NCBI GenBank assembly: GCA_023259575.1
Contig: JALRHN010000003.1
Location: forward strand, 1 to 33,001
Source of the DNA: Candidatus Kapaibacterium sp.
GTDB lineage: Bacteria > Bacteroidota > Ignavibacteria > Kapaibacteriales > UBA961
Direction: 5' to 3'
Length of the DNA: 33,001 nucleotides
In this document: one piece after another, positions 15,973-24,537 of the stretch
Position numbering within the stretch: the first letter of the stretch is position 1
Layout: the number at the start of each line of letters is the position of its first letter
Notes under the pieces: model-generated
What the model was told of the DNA's origin: nothing
The model's database searches: none
The model's input: the letters and a program-made list of their open reading frames with translations, nothing else
Program-made: the position numbers and the translations under genes

Positions 15973-16398
15973 CTAATTAACTTTAGAGAGAGAATCTAAC
16001 TTATTATCTAATTTTTTAATTGATTCTTCTAAATTTTTGGTTAAATCTTGATACTGGGTTTTAAGATTGGCATCGTTTTCTTTTGCTTGTTTTTCTAGTT
16101 GTCCTGATAATTCAGATAAACTAGTTTCTACTCCAGATAACTCTTGCTTTAATTGTTGGATTTGTTTTTTATATCCATCAATAATCTGCTTCGTTTGCCC
16201 TTCATATTGTCCTTTAAACTTCATTGTTTGATTATGAAAACTTTGAGCCAAATTCAAAATTTGGGTTTTCATGATAGTAAGCACTTGCTTTGCTGCTGTT
16301 ATATCTGGATTGGATTTAGAATTTTGTTGAGCAAATGTTAAAGTGGAAGTGATGATCGTTACAAATAAGATCAGGATAATTCTACTAATGTTTTTCAT
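15973..16398 (-). CDS. Small exported coiled-coil protein of unknown function
   Basis: I do not recognise a family. The 141-residue protein has a clear signal peptide (KNISRIILILFVTIITSTLTFAQQ, cleavage probably after Ala23). The remainder is Lys/Gln/Glu-rich with leucine/isoleucine spacing typical of a long coiled coil, for example IDGYKKQIQQLKQELSGVET, LSELSGQLEKQAKENDA and LEESIKKLDNKLDSLSK. There are no cysteines, no obvious enzymatic motifs and no lipobox. A periplasmic scaffold or Skp/OmpH-like holdase role is possible, but nothing in the sequence proves it. The ATG overlaps the stop of the PTS IIA gene as ATGA, so the two are translationally coupled. Confidence 0.7.
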   Translation of the reverse strand: MKNISRIILILFVTIITSTLTFAQQNSKSNPDITAAKQVLTIMKTQILNLAQSFHNQTMKFKGQYEGQTKQIIDGYKKQIQQLKQELSGVETSLSELSGQLEKQAKENDANLKTQYQDLTKNLEESIKKLDNKLDSLSKVN

Positions 16399-16856
16399 AA
16401 ATCTTCTTCTTCTTTAGTAAAAAATTCAATTATTTGTTCTGGTGTATCTGCTTGTAAAATATTTTCTCTAAAGCTATCACTATTCATTAATCGTGAAATT
16501 CTGCTTAATAATCGTAAATGTGTCCCTACAGTATTTTCCCTACCAATTAACATAAAAACAATCGATACAGGTTCTTGATCTAAAGAGTTGAAATCTATGG
16601 GATGTTTAAGCGTAAGAAAAGCACCAACTGTCTCATTTATATGATTAGTTTTTCCATGAGGAAGAGCAAATCCTTTGCCTATGCCTGTTGACATAATTTT
16701 TTCTCTTTCCATCACAGCTTTACGCGCTTCATCAGGTTTTGCTAATAATCCTGCTTTTTCCAAACAATTAAGCATTGTATCTAGTACTTGCTCTTTGCTT
16801 GTAATTTCTTGTTTTAATAGTATTGCTGATGGTTTAAGAATTTCAGTTATTTTCAT
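16395..16856 (-). CDS. PTS IIA domain protein, fructose/nitrogen-regulatory (PtsN-like)
   Basis: This stand-alone 153-residue EIIA domain of the fructose/mannitol/IIA-Ntr family starts at MKITEILKPSAILL. The phosphorylated histidine is His67 in STGIGKGFALPHGKT, the family's G-I-G-x-G-x-A-x-P-H-G motif. The C-terminal blocks VSIVFMLIGRENTVGTHLRLLSRISRLM and FRENILQADTPEQIIEFF are also typical. With no EIIB or EIIC domain nearby, a regulatory (IIA-Ntr-like) role is more likely than sugar uptake. HPr and EI-type phosphodonors are not in the window. It is coupled by a 4-nt overlap to the exported coiled-coil gene, an unusual partner; classical ptsN neighbours (rpoN, hpf, rapZ) are missing here. 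Confidence 0.88.
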   Translation of the reverse strand: MKITEILKPSAILLKQEITSKEQVLDTMLNCLEKAGLLAKPDEARKAVMEREKIMSTGIGKGFALPHGKTNHINETVGAFLTLKHPIDFNSLDQEPVSIVFMLIGRENTVGTHLRLLSRISRLMNSDSFRENILQADTPEQIIEFFTKEEEDL

Positions 16857-16973
16857 GGCATTATTGGTATTTAAACGTTCTAACTAGCAACAATATCAAT
16901 TATTTAGCCAACATTATATGGGGATATTTATGAAGGCATATGTGAATTTGAATGAAAATATAGGGAATTGATG

Positions 16974-19256
16974 TTAATGAACTACTTTTAATAGACATGA
17001 AGCCGAAGAAATTGGGTTATGGAATCGTACGATATACATACCATTTTCTAAACATGATATGCTATCATTAACTATTGTCATTTCACCTGAATCTGCAAAT
17101 CCATTATAGATTTCTTTTACAAATGCTCCAGTTATGGAATACAATTCAATGGAAATCTTGCCACTCAATGGATTCTTTATAGAAATATGAACAATGTCTG
17201 AAGCAGGAATTGGCAATATATTGATTGAAGCTTGATCTTTAATTATCGTATGATCTGTATTCATTGTTTGTTCAGGTATCATTTTAAACAAGAATACTCC
17301 ATGATCTGGAACGTGAGCAGAAAATGATCCTGAAAAAGTACCTACATTTTTACCTCGCCATACATCTCTAATGATATATCGTTTATTGGGATCAGAAATA
17401 TGCAATTGCTCCCAATTAATTGTTATCGTTTGATGGATGATATCATCTCTATTGAACATCCCAATTGCCAGGACATTACTATCTAATGTTTTTGCCCATA
17501 CTTCTTGCCAAATATCTTTAAAAACTCTATTTCCTTGTTTTCCTAATTTATCTTGATTTATTGATAAAACTTCTTCGTTTTTTAATAGGTTAAGAGAAAA
17601 TGAATCTAATTCATCTACATAACATGATAAAACTAATGGAGAATTTAATAAAGCCCATAAGGATACATGACTATACTGTTCTTGAGGAGATAATTGAGTG
17701 GGCCTTTTATGAATACCTGGAAGAGAATTACCTATTCTTAAAAAATCCATATCGTTCCATCCATTAAATCCAGAGTAGGCTTCTAATCCATTCTGAGTAA
17801 AACCTATTGTATTTGATACACTCCACCAATTATCTTGAATATCAGTTGTAGTTCTCCATGAATTTCCTCCGGCAGATCTAGCCCATTTCCACACATCATT
17901 ATTACCATATTGACAAATATTAAAAAAAATATCACGTGAAGAACATTGCTGTAAATAGTTTGATAATAGTTCAAATGGTCTTTTTGATTCTTTGATAATT
18001 GATGCATTATTTTGTTTCATCAATGTATCATAGATTTGTTGATAATAGCACCAATCATATTTAACAAGATCTGCACCTACAGTGCAAAAAAGTTCTGCAT
18101 CTTGCATTTCATGTCCATAAGATCCTGGCAATCGAACACACGTTAAAGGCCCAGGAGAAGAATATAATCCATATTTAAATCCTAAATTATGTAGAGAATC
18201 TCCAAGCCCTTTTAGATCGGGGAATGTAGGTGATGCTTTAAGACCAGATTTACTCTCTTGAATACTTGTATCTTGCCATCCATCGTCTACCATTATATAA
18301 TTGAATCCATAATCGGCTAAACCAGTGTTTTTAAGAGCTAAAGCTTGACTTAGTATATCTTTTTGATTGAGATATTCCCAATATGTATACCAACTAGACC
18401 AACCTAAAATTGGTGTATAACTAATGATGTCTCCAATAATTATATCAAGTTTCTTTGTTTGCGTTCCATATTGATTTGTTGCTGTAATGAGCAAAGGATA
18501 TATACCAGGTATGGATAATTGACCTGATATTATATTTGATATTGGATCATAAGTAAGCCCTTTAGGTATTGAACTTACACGTATATCAATAGGCTTTACT
18601 CCACTAACAGGAATATAATATAGGATCTGTTTTTGAGGTTTTGCACCATAACTATGAACGCTGTGAATCCTTGGGGAAAGAGGTTCAGGAGGAGTGAGAA
18701 TAATCGCCGAGTCAATGGTCCTTTTATATGGTTTTGGTATTGTGTTTTTATTCATGACAAAATAGGCATCTGCCCAATTTGCATGGTCAGAATAAATATT
18801 ATCATCTCCATTAAACACTAATAGTTCACAGAATTGCATTGAATCTAATAAGATATTGCATTCTTTTGCAGGCATACCTCTTTTCATGATGCCAGAACGC
18901 CACAATACTTTCCCATTTCCTAAAACAATAAATTCTACTGATCCTAAATCAGGAAAAATATAATCATCAATTCCTACATATGCATGAAATCTATGTGCAT
19001 TGTTGTCAATTTGTAATGTGAGTTTACTTCCAGAATGAGTTCCTAATCCTTTGCTATATGTTTTACCTGCAATGCTGATTGTATTTCCGGTTACAGAACA
19101 ATTTTTACATGGAATGCCAAAATCTTGCTTCATATCAGAGATATCAATACGAGTAATGTCTACTGTATCAAATTCTTGTGAACATAGGGAGGTATGAAGA
19201 TATAGTATAGAGAATATGATTGATAAAAATGATTTGATTAATCTTTTGATTCCCAT
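16974..19256 (-). CDS. Secreted GH27 alpha-galactosidase-like enzyme with NPCBM, Ig-like and T9SS-type sorting domains
   Basis: The protein has 760 residues. A signal peptide (about 1-26, IKSFLSIIFSILYLHTSLCS) is followed by an NPCBM carbohydrate-binding domain (about 30-170, GKTYSKGLGTHSGSKLTLQI). A short putative Ig-like module follows (about 210-275, PKGLTYDPISNIISGQL). The GH27 barrel begins LGWSSWYTYWEYL (284). The likely nucleophile is Asp401 in LVKYDWCYY and the likely acid/base Asp472 in SWRTTTDIQDNW; FNGWNDMDFLRIGN (497-510) is the GH27 barrel-end motif. A C-terminal beta domain (about 677-760, NILPIPASDIVHI ... ENGMYIVRF) resembles T9SS type A sorting signals, which fits the SprA gene in this window. 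The start overlaps the upstream fusion gene by 19 nt. GH27 also contains other specificities, so the alpha-galactosidase assignment is by family. Confidence 0.85.
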   Translation of the reverse strand: MGIKRLIKSFLSIIFSILYLHTSLCSQEFDTVDITRIDISDMKQDFGIPCKNCSVTGNTISIAGKTYSKGLGTHSGSKLTLQIDNNAHRFHAYVGIDDYIFPDLGSVEFIVLGNGKVLWRSGIMKRGMPAKECNILLDSMQFCELLVFNGDDNIYSDHANWADAYFVMNKNTIPKPYKRTIDSAIILTPPEPLSPRIHSVHSYGAKPQKQILYYIPVSGVKPIDIRVSSIPKGLTYDPISNIISGQLSIPGIYPLLITATNQYGTQTKKLDIIIGDIISYTPILGWSSWYTYWEYLNQKDILSQALALKNTGLADYGFNYIMVDDGWQDTSIQESKSGLKASPTFPDLKGLGDSLHNLGFKYGLYSSPGPLTCVRLPGSYGHEMQDAELFCTVGADLVKYDWCYYQQIYDTLMKQNNASIIKESKRPFELLSNYLQQCSSRDIFFNICQYGNNDVWKWARSAGGNSWRTTTDIQDNWWSVSNTIGFTQNGLEAYSGFNGWNDMDFLRIGNSLPGIHKRPTQLSPQEQYSHVSLWALLNSPLVLSCYVDELDSFSLNLLKNEEVLSINQDKLGKQGNRVFKDIWQEVWAKTLDSNVLAIGMFNRDDIIHQTITINWEQLHISDPNKRYIIRDVWRGKNVGTFSGSFSAHVPDHGVFLFKMIPEQTMNTDHTIIKDQASINILPIPASDIVHISIKNPLSGKISIELYSITGAFVKEIYNGFADSGEMTIVNDSISCLENGMYIVRFHNPISSASCLLKVVH

Positions 19257-21748
19257 TCACTCCATTCCTTGACATAATTGGAAAATTCTTCAGCTTTGCT
19301 ATTGGTAACATTTTCATCCATAGACTCCACATAAATCATAAATGCTGGTCTTTCTCTATCAGGCAATAACACAATCGTGCAATCTTTTTCTAATATCTTT
19401 ACTCCATCTATCAATGTTCTTTGAAGTCCTTCGCTAAATTCCATAGCTTTTCGCATAACAGTGCCTTTCATATCCCATTTGCAAGGAATTGAAATCTGTT
19501 TTTGTGCATATTTGGGTAATTCTTCATGAAGGGCAGAAAATGTATAACCTGTTAAAGCAAGCATTTCAAGTACTTTGGCCAGACTAAACATTCCGTCTGA
19601 TGCAAATAAATATTCAGGAAAAATAAATCTTCCTCTTGTATCGCCTACAAATAATACATCTTTTTGCAGGGTTGCATCCATCATTGCAGAGTGATTATTT
19701 TTAATTCTTATTACGTGAACATTATATTCTTTTGCAATAGACTCTATTTCAGAGCTTGCCAAAACAGGTACGGCAATTGAATATGGTTCATGATTTTTAT
19801 TCGACTCTAATACTAATTTAGTTACTAATGTTAATAATCGATTAGGCGGATACCAATGTCCATGAGCATCTACAACAGCAATTTTTTCTGCAGAAGCATC
19901 TATTTTTAATCCGAATTCATAATTCAATGCTTTTACTATATCACCAGTTTCTGCAGCTTCTAAATCTGTTCTTATATCAGAAAATCCCTTGATTGTATCC
20001 ATATAGCTATTAAGCGCAACTACATTTGCAGCTAATTTGCCAAGAAGGGTAGGGAATGTTACTGATGCTAAACCATTAGAATAATCCACTAATAATTTAA
20101 AATGATGTTCTTTTATTGCATCTACATTCAAAGCATCAGTAAATCTAGCTGCATAAGCCTCAGAACTTCTTTCAGGAAAAATTATGCTACCAACTTTATC
20201 ATAAGAAACTCTTTTTATATCTTCTCCAAAAAAGAAACGCTCTATTGATTTGGCCTTAGATACAGGCAAATCCCTGCCATCTCCATTAAAAAGAATTATA
20301 TCTGTTGTTTCTGGGTGACGGATAGATCTTCTGACATGGAATCCAGCAACTGCTTTACCATTTCTTAATTCTTGTCTAGCCAATGGAATTGGAGTGATTT
20401 GTAAATCATTTACTGTTATTCCAGTGCTCATTAAGCCTGCTAATAATGCTCTTTGTGTCATTCTTGATACTGCATCTGCATCTCTACTAGCAACTACAGT
20501 AACACCAGCACCTAAAGCATTGCCTATAGATGCTCCTAATTTGGCTGCAAATTCTGGATTGATTTCAAGATTAGATAATCCTGTTATTCGAGAACCTGTA
20601 AATAGTTCTCTTAACCATTTTTCTTCCTGTACAAGAGACCGTGACAATATAGCGCCTTTTTCTACATGCTTTCTTGGCCATAATTTGATATTTGGTAATA
20701 AATTGGCATCATCTCCAATTGAGCAATCTTCTGCAATAAATACATTTTCGCTTATTGTAGCATTGTTACCAATAGTAGTGCCATCACAAATAACAGCATC
20801 AGTTAATGAAGCTCCGTCTCCGATTCTTATATTATTCCATAATACACAGCCAGACATCTCTACATTATTTCCAATTTTTACATTATCTCCGATAGAGCAA
20901 TATTGTATTTTTGAGTAAGCGCCAATGCTAGTATGCTCTCCAATTACAACACTACCTTGAAGTGAAGATGTCGAATCAATATGTGAACCTTGTCCTGTAT
21001 AGGTATTCTGATTAATTGTCCCCTTAATACTTACTTTTGCTTTTCCATGCAAAATATCTTCACATGCAATTTGATATTCATTTAAATTTCCAATATCTCT
21101 CCAATATCCATTAGCAATATAGCCATATAATGGTAGGCCAAGCTTGAGCATCAAAGGGAATAAATCTTTACTAAAATCGAATTCTCTTTGAAACGGAATG
21201 AGATCTACTACATCGGGTTCTAGAATATAAATACCAGTATTTATAGTATCTGAAAATACTTCTCCCCAAGAAGGTTTTTCTAAGAATCGTGTTATTCGAG
21301 ACGATTCATCTGTCATTACAATACCATATTGCAAAGGATTTGCAACGCGAGTAAGTAATATTGTTGCTTTGGCATTCTGTTTTTTATGAAATGCTATTGC
21401 AGCTGTTAAATCAAAATCCGTTAAAACATCACCGCTTATAATAATAAAGGGTTCTTTTAACATCTCCGAAGCATTTCTTACACTGCCTGCAGTTCCATAA
21501 TCAGCGGCAGCTTGTACATAATTCATTGATATGCCAAATTCGCTGCCATCACCAAAATGAGATATAATATATTCCGGATGATAATAGAGTAAGGAAACAA
21601 TATCTGTAATAAGATGATTCTTTAATAAGTGAACTATATGTTCCATCATTGGTACATTCATTAACGGTACCATAGGTTTTGGAATGCTCATAGTTAGTGG
21701 ACGCAACCTTGTTCCAAATCCACCAGCCATTATTACTGCTTTTTTCAT
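19238..21748 (-). CDS. Sugar-1-phosphate nucleotidyltransferase (ManC/GMP-type) fused to a degenerate phosphohexomutase domain
   Basis: The protein has 836 residues. Domain 1 (1-235) is a nucleotidyltransferase with GGFGTRLRPLT (9-19), KPMVPL and the metal-site IISGDVLTD (Asp107). Domain 2 (about 240-365) is a left-handed beta-helix of hexapeptide repeats (VVIGEHTSIGAYS, CSIGDNVKIGNN). Domain 3 (about 380-836) has an alpha-phosphohexomutase fold. Its catalytic phosphoserine loop, normally TASHNP, is replaced by GFHVRRSIRHPETTD (469-483). The DGDxDR metal loop reads VVDAHGHWYPPNRL (625-638). Both active-site elements are therefore missing. Annotated relatives are called mannose-1-phosphate guanylyltransferase; the true sugar nucleotide is not determined here. 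AAAAAAGGG precedes the ATG. Downstream lies the overlapping GH27 gene. Confidence 0.87.
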   Translation of the reverse strand: MKKAVIMAGGFGTRLRPLTMSIPKPMVPLMNVPMMEHIVHLLKNHLITDIVSLLYYHPEYIISHFGDGSEFGISMNYVQAAADYGTAGSVRNASEMLKEPFIIISGDVLTDFDLTAAIAFHKKQNAKATILLTRVANPLQYGIVMTDESSRITRFLEKPSWGEVFSDTINTGIYILEPDVVDLIPFQREFDFSKDLFPLMLKLGLPLYGYIANGYWRDIGNLNEYQIACEDILHGKAKVSIKGTINQNTYTGQGSHIDSTSSLQGSVVIGEHTSIGAYSKIQYCSIGDNVKIGNNVEMSGCVLWNNIRIGDGASLTDAVICDGTTIGNNATISENVFIAEDCSIGDDANLLPNIKLWPRKHVEKGAILSRSLVQEEKWLRELFTGSRITGLSNLEINPEFAAKLGASIGNALGAGVTVVASRDADAVSRMTQRALLAGLMSTGITVNDLQITPIPLARQELRNGKAVAGFHVRRSIRHPETTDIILFNGDGRDLPVSKAKSIERFFFGEDIKRVSYDKVGSIIFPERSSEAYAARFTDALNVDAIKEHHFKLLVDYSNGLASVTFPTLLGKLAANVVALNSYMDTIKGFSDIRTDLEAAETGDIVKALNYEFGLKIDASAEKIAVVDAHGHWYPPNRLLTLVTKLVLESNKNHEPYSIAVPVLASSEIESIAKEYNVHVIRIKNNHSAMMDATLQKDVLFVGDTRGRFIFPEYLFASDGMFSLAKVLEMLALTGYTFSALHEELPKYAQKQISIPCKWDMKGTVMRKAMEFSEGLQRTLIDGVKILEKDCTIVLLPDRERPAFMIYVESMDENVTNSKAEEFSNYVKEWSEWESKD

Positions 21749-21805
21749 ACCCTTTTTTCTCCAAACACTTCAATCAATTGGTTTGTCTTGTTTAATTCTT
21801 TTAGT

Positions 21806-21834
21806 AAAATATAGATTATTTCTTGTTCTTTCAA
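21806..21834 (-). promoter_or_regulatory. Candidate promoter for the nucleotidyltransferase fusion gene
   Basis: On the minus strand TTG (21834-21832), an 18-nt spacer and TATATTTT (21813-21806) resemble TTG-N17/23-TAnnTTTG with one mismatch in the last base. It lies 58-86 nt upstream of the ATG in the divergent spacer shared with accC. Confidence 0.4.
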
Positions 21835-21894
21835 GGAAGTAGACATGTATATAAATAATTTCACATTGATAATAAGCAACAGGCCTTACTTTCT

Positions 21895-21902
21895 TATTTT
21901 TG
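21895..21902 (+). promoter_or_regulatory. Candidate -7 element upstream of accC
   Basis: The plus strand has TATTTTTG, an exact TAnnTTTG match, 52-59 nt before the accC ATG. The nearest TTG upstream (21866-21868) is 26 nt away, longer than the usual spacing, so the -33 part is doubtful. Confidence 0.45.
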
Positions 21903-21953
21903 TGAGATAAAACCGAGATATAAAAATTGATACCAAGCAAGGAATTGAATACG

Positions 21954-23393
21954 ATGTTTTCTAAGATATTAATAGCTAATCGTGGTGAAATTGCTTTAAG
22001 AATTATTGCAACATGTAAAAAGATGAATATTGCAACTGTTGCGGTGTATTCTGTTCCAGATGCCAATGCTTTGCATGTTAAACAAGCCGATGAAGCCATT
22101 GCTATCGGGGGTTTTACTCCTAGAGAAAGTTATTTAGTTATAGATAAAATTATTCAGGCAGCACTTGATACTGGTGCAGATGCTATTCATCCCGGCTATG
22201 GTTTTTTATCTGAAAATGCTGTTTTTGCTCAAGCTGTTGCAGATGCTGGTATCGTTTTTATTGGCCCTTCTCCTAAAGCTATCCATGCCTTAGGAGATAA
22301 AACAGCAGCAAGGGCATTGGCAATTCAATCCAATGTACCGATATCTCCTGGCTCTGATGGCGCTATATCAAATCCAGATGAAGTGATTTCTATTGCCTCA
22401 TCCATTGGATATCCGGTTATTTTGAAATCTGCTGCAGGTGGTGGTGGTAAAGGTATGAGAATGGTAGAAAAAGAGGAAGACTTATTGTCTGCTTTGCATG
22501 GAGCTCAAAGTGAAGCTTTACATTCATTTGGAGATGATAGGGTATTCATAGAAAAATTTATTGTTTCACCTAGGCATATAGAAATTCAAATCTTAGCAGA
22601 TAATCATGGTAAGATTTTATATTTTCCAGAGAGGGAATGTTCTATTCAAAGAAGACATCAAAAAGTTATTGAAGAATCTCCATCTACTGCAATTACTCCT
22701 GAAATTAGGTCAAAAATGGGAGAAGCTGCCGCACGATTAGTAGCTGAATCTGGTTATACTAATGCTGGAACATTAGAATTCTTATTAGATGCTGATGGTA
22801 ATTTCTATTTTATGGAAGTTAATACCCGTTTGCAAGTAGAACATCCTATTACAGAAATGGTTACTCATACAGATTTAGTAGAACATCAAATTAAAATTGC
22901 TGCAGGACTTCCATTAACTTTAGCTCAAGAGGATATTAATCCTATTGGGCATGCCATAGAATGCAGAATTTGTGCTGAGGATGTGTATAATGATTTTTTA
23001 CCAGAAACAGGCATAGCAGATGCCATTATTTTGCCAGAAGGGGAAGGTATTAGGAATGATACTGCTTTATTTGAGGGATTTGAGGTTTCAGTAAATTATG
23101 ATTCTATGATTGCAAAATTAATTTGTTATGGTTCAACCAGAGAAGAAGCAATTGAGAAATCATTGAAAGCACTTGATATATATCAAGTAGCTGGATTAAA
23201 AACCACAATACCTTTCTGTAGATTTACGATAGATAGTGAAGCTTTTAGGACGGGTAAATATTCTACAAAATTTGTGGAATTATTTTGGACTGGAGATATT
23301 CCTCAAGCAATTCATCCTATTTTATTTGCTGCTGCTGCTTTTGCTAAACATCATCATGACAAAAGAAGAACACCCGTTTTTAAGAATGATTAA
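21954..23393 (+). CDS. accC: Biotin carboxylase subunit of an acyl-CoA carboxylase (AccC-like)
   Basis: I place the start at ATG 21954 (MFSKILIANRGEIALRI, 479 aa), preceded by AAGGAATTGAATACG, rather than at the track's ATT-type start at 21927. The enzyme carboxylates biotin using ATP and bicarbonate. Motifs: biotin carboxylase N-domain (1-115, HPGYGFLSENAVFA), ATP-grasp glycine loop KSAAGGGGKGMRM (158-170), ERECSIQRRHQKVIEE (227-242), the catalytic core EVNTRLQVEHPITE (288-301), and C-domain YDSMIAKLICYGSTREEAI. The C-terminus is about 30 residues longer than E. coli AccC (ending HHHDKRRTPVFKND). No accB or carboxyltransferase gene is adjacent, so acetyl-CoA versus propionyl-CoA or pyruvate carboxylase cannot be decided. 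It is the only plus-strand gene in the window. Confidence 0.9.
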   Translation: MFSKILIANRGEIALRIIATCKKMNIATVAVYSVPDANALHVKQADEAIAIGGFTPRESYLVIDKIIQAALDTGADAIHPGYGFLSENAVFAQAVADAGIVFIGPSPKAIHALGDKTAARALAIQSNVPISPGSDGAISNPDEVISIASSIGYPVILKSAAGGGGKGMRMVEKEEDLLSALHGAQSEALHSFGDDRVFIEKFIVSPRHIEIQILADNHGKILYFPERECSIQRRHQKVIEESPSTAITPEIRSKMGEAAARLVAESGYTNAGTLEFLLDADGNFYFMEVNTRLQVEHPITEMVTHTDLVEHQIKIAAGLPLTLAQEDINPIGHAIECRICAEDVYNDFLPETGIADAIILPEGEGIRNDTALFEGFEVSVNYDSMIAKLICYGSTREEAIEKSLKALDIYQVAGLKTTIPFCRFTIDSEAFRTGKYSTKFVELFWTGDIPQAIHPILFAAAAFAKHHHDKRRTPVFKND

Positions 23394-24514
23394 ACGTAAT
23401 TATCTGATGTTTGCCATTCAACTTTAGGATATATATTACAAAAAGCAGTAAAGATTTGATCTGCTGTTAATGAATTAACAGAATTATCTTCAGTATATGC
23501 TATTTCATGGAGGGTTTTATAAGGCGTCCAAAGGGCAGTATGCGAATTATCATTTAAAAATAAGCCTAAGGTAGGGGTTTTCCATGCAGCAGCAAGATGA
23601 ATAGCTGATGTATCAGGAGAAATAATCATCGAAGCGGATTTTAATCTTGCTGCATATTGATGAAAAGATTGACTAAATGGGGCGATTATAATAGTACAAG
23701 CTTGCTTGATTTCTTGCAAGATTGTAGCATGTTTTTGCTCTCCAAAAACAATAATTTTTATATTCTTATCTTTGATATGATCTTGTATTTTTTTTATCAT
23801 GGGAATAGCTAATTCAGGCATAATTGTTCTTGCTTGAACACTTCCAGCTATGTTTATTGCTATGATTGATGCACCATCAGTTAATGAATACATCTCTATT
23901 TTTGCTTCTATAATGTCTTTATCACTATGAGTATATTCTAAGTCCAGATTACATGTGCTTGGATTAATCTTTAAGGAAAGAAGAATTTGTGCGGTTCTTT
24001 CTACGATATGAACAGTATTTCTATCTTTAGCAATTACGCAATGAGAATATATATGAGCATTTTGCTTATAAATACCAATTGAATGCTTTGCCTTTGCCAG
24101 CTTAACTAAATATCCAGAGGTTGTACTAGGATTATCCAAAGGATCTATAACAAGATCATAGGATTGTTTGGGGAGTTCAATAAGTAGAGAAAGTATAGAC
24201 TTTAATGATTTGTCATAAACATAAACAGAATTTACATATCGTTGAAATTGAGTCAAGATAGAAAGATTTGCTTTTCCAACAACAATATCTATGATTGCAT
24301 TAGGGTAAGTATTTCTAATAACTCTTAAACTTGGAAGAGTTATAAGCATATCACCAATTCGATCTGGCCTAATGATAAGGATGCGAGGGTTTAGAGGTAA
24401 AATAGGTGCATCAATAATATCATTAATCATTATGCCAGAAAAATGTTCTTTTGGCTTAATAAGTAGTTTGCGAATATATAATTCTACTGATTTCAAAGCA
24501 CCTGAACTTGCCAT
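23390..24514 (-). CDS. Glycosyltransferase family 9 (heptosyltransferase-like)
   Basis: The protein has 374 residues with the GT9 two-Rossmann-fold signature. The N-terminal block ILIIRPDRIGDMLITLPSLRVI (about 45-66) carries the conserved R-x-D-R-I-G-D, and the C-terminal block SMIISPDTSAIHLAAAWKTPTLGLF carries the D-T-S/G-x-x-H nucleotide-sugar site. Such enzymes usually add heptose or related sugars to lipopolysaccharide core on the inner membrane face; donor and acceptor are inferred only at family level. About 40 extra residues precede the first conserved strand. It starts 23 nt after sprA ends, with GGAATTCTGAAA before the ATG, so it is probably co-transcribed with sprA. Its TAA overlaps the accC TAA tail to tail. 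Confidence 0.87.
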   Translation of the reverse strand: MASSGALKSVELYIRKLLIKPKEHFSGIMINDIIDAPILPLNPRILIIRPDRIGDMLITLPSLRVIRNTYPNAIIDIVVGKANLSILTQFQRYVNSVYVYDKSLKSILSLLIELPKQSYDLVIDPLDNPSTTSGYLVKLAKAKHSIGIYKQNAHIYSHCVIAKDRNTVHIVERTAQILLSLKINPSTCNLDLEYTHSDKDIIEAKIEMYSLTDGASIIAINIAGSVQARTIMPELAIPMIKKIQDHIKDKNIKIIVFGEQKHATILQEIKQACTIIIAPFSQSFHQYAARLKSASMIISPDTSAIHLAAAWKTPTLGLFLNDNSHTALWTPYKTLHEIAYTEDNSVNSLTADQIFTAFCNIYPKVEWQTSDNYV

Positions 24515-24537
24515 TTTCAGAATTCCAGAATAAACAA

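Noticed and set aside
20394-20918. Plus-strand 174-aa ORF within the nucleotidyltransferase fusion
   Set aside because: It is fully antisense to conserved hexapeptide-repeat and linker codons, with no ribosome-binding site or family match. It is a shadow.
21770-22099. Minus-strand 109-aa ORF over the accC start
   Set aside because: It lies antisense to the accC N-terminus and the intergenic promoter region, has no recognisable domain, and its composition follows the opposite strand of accC.
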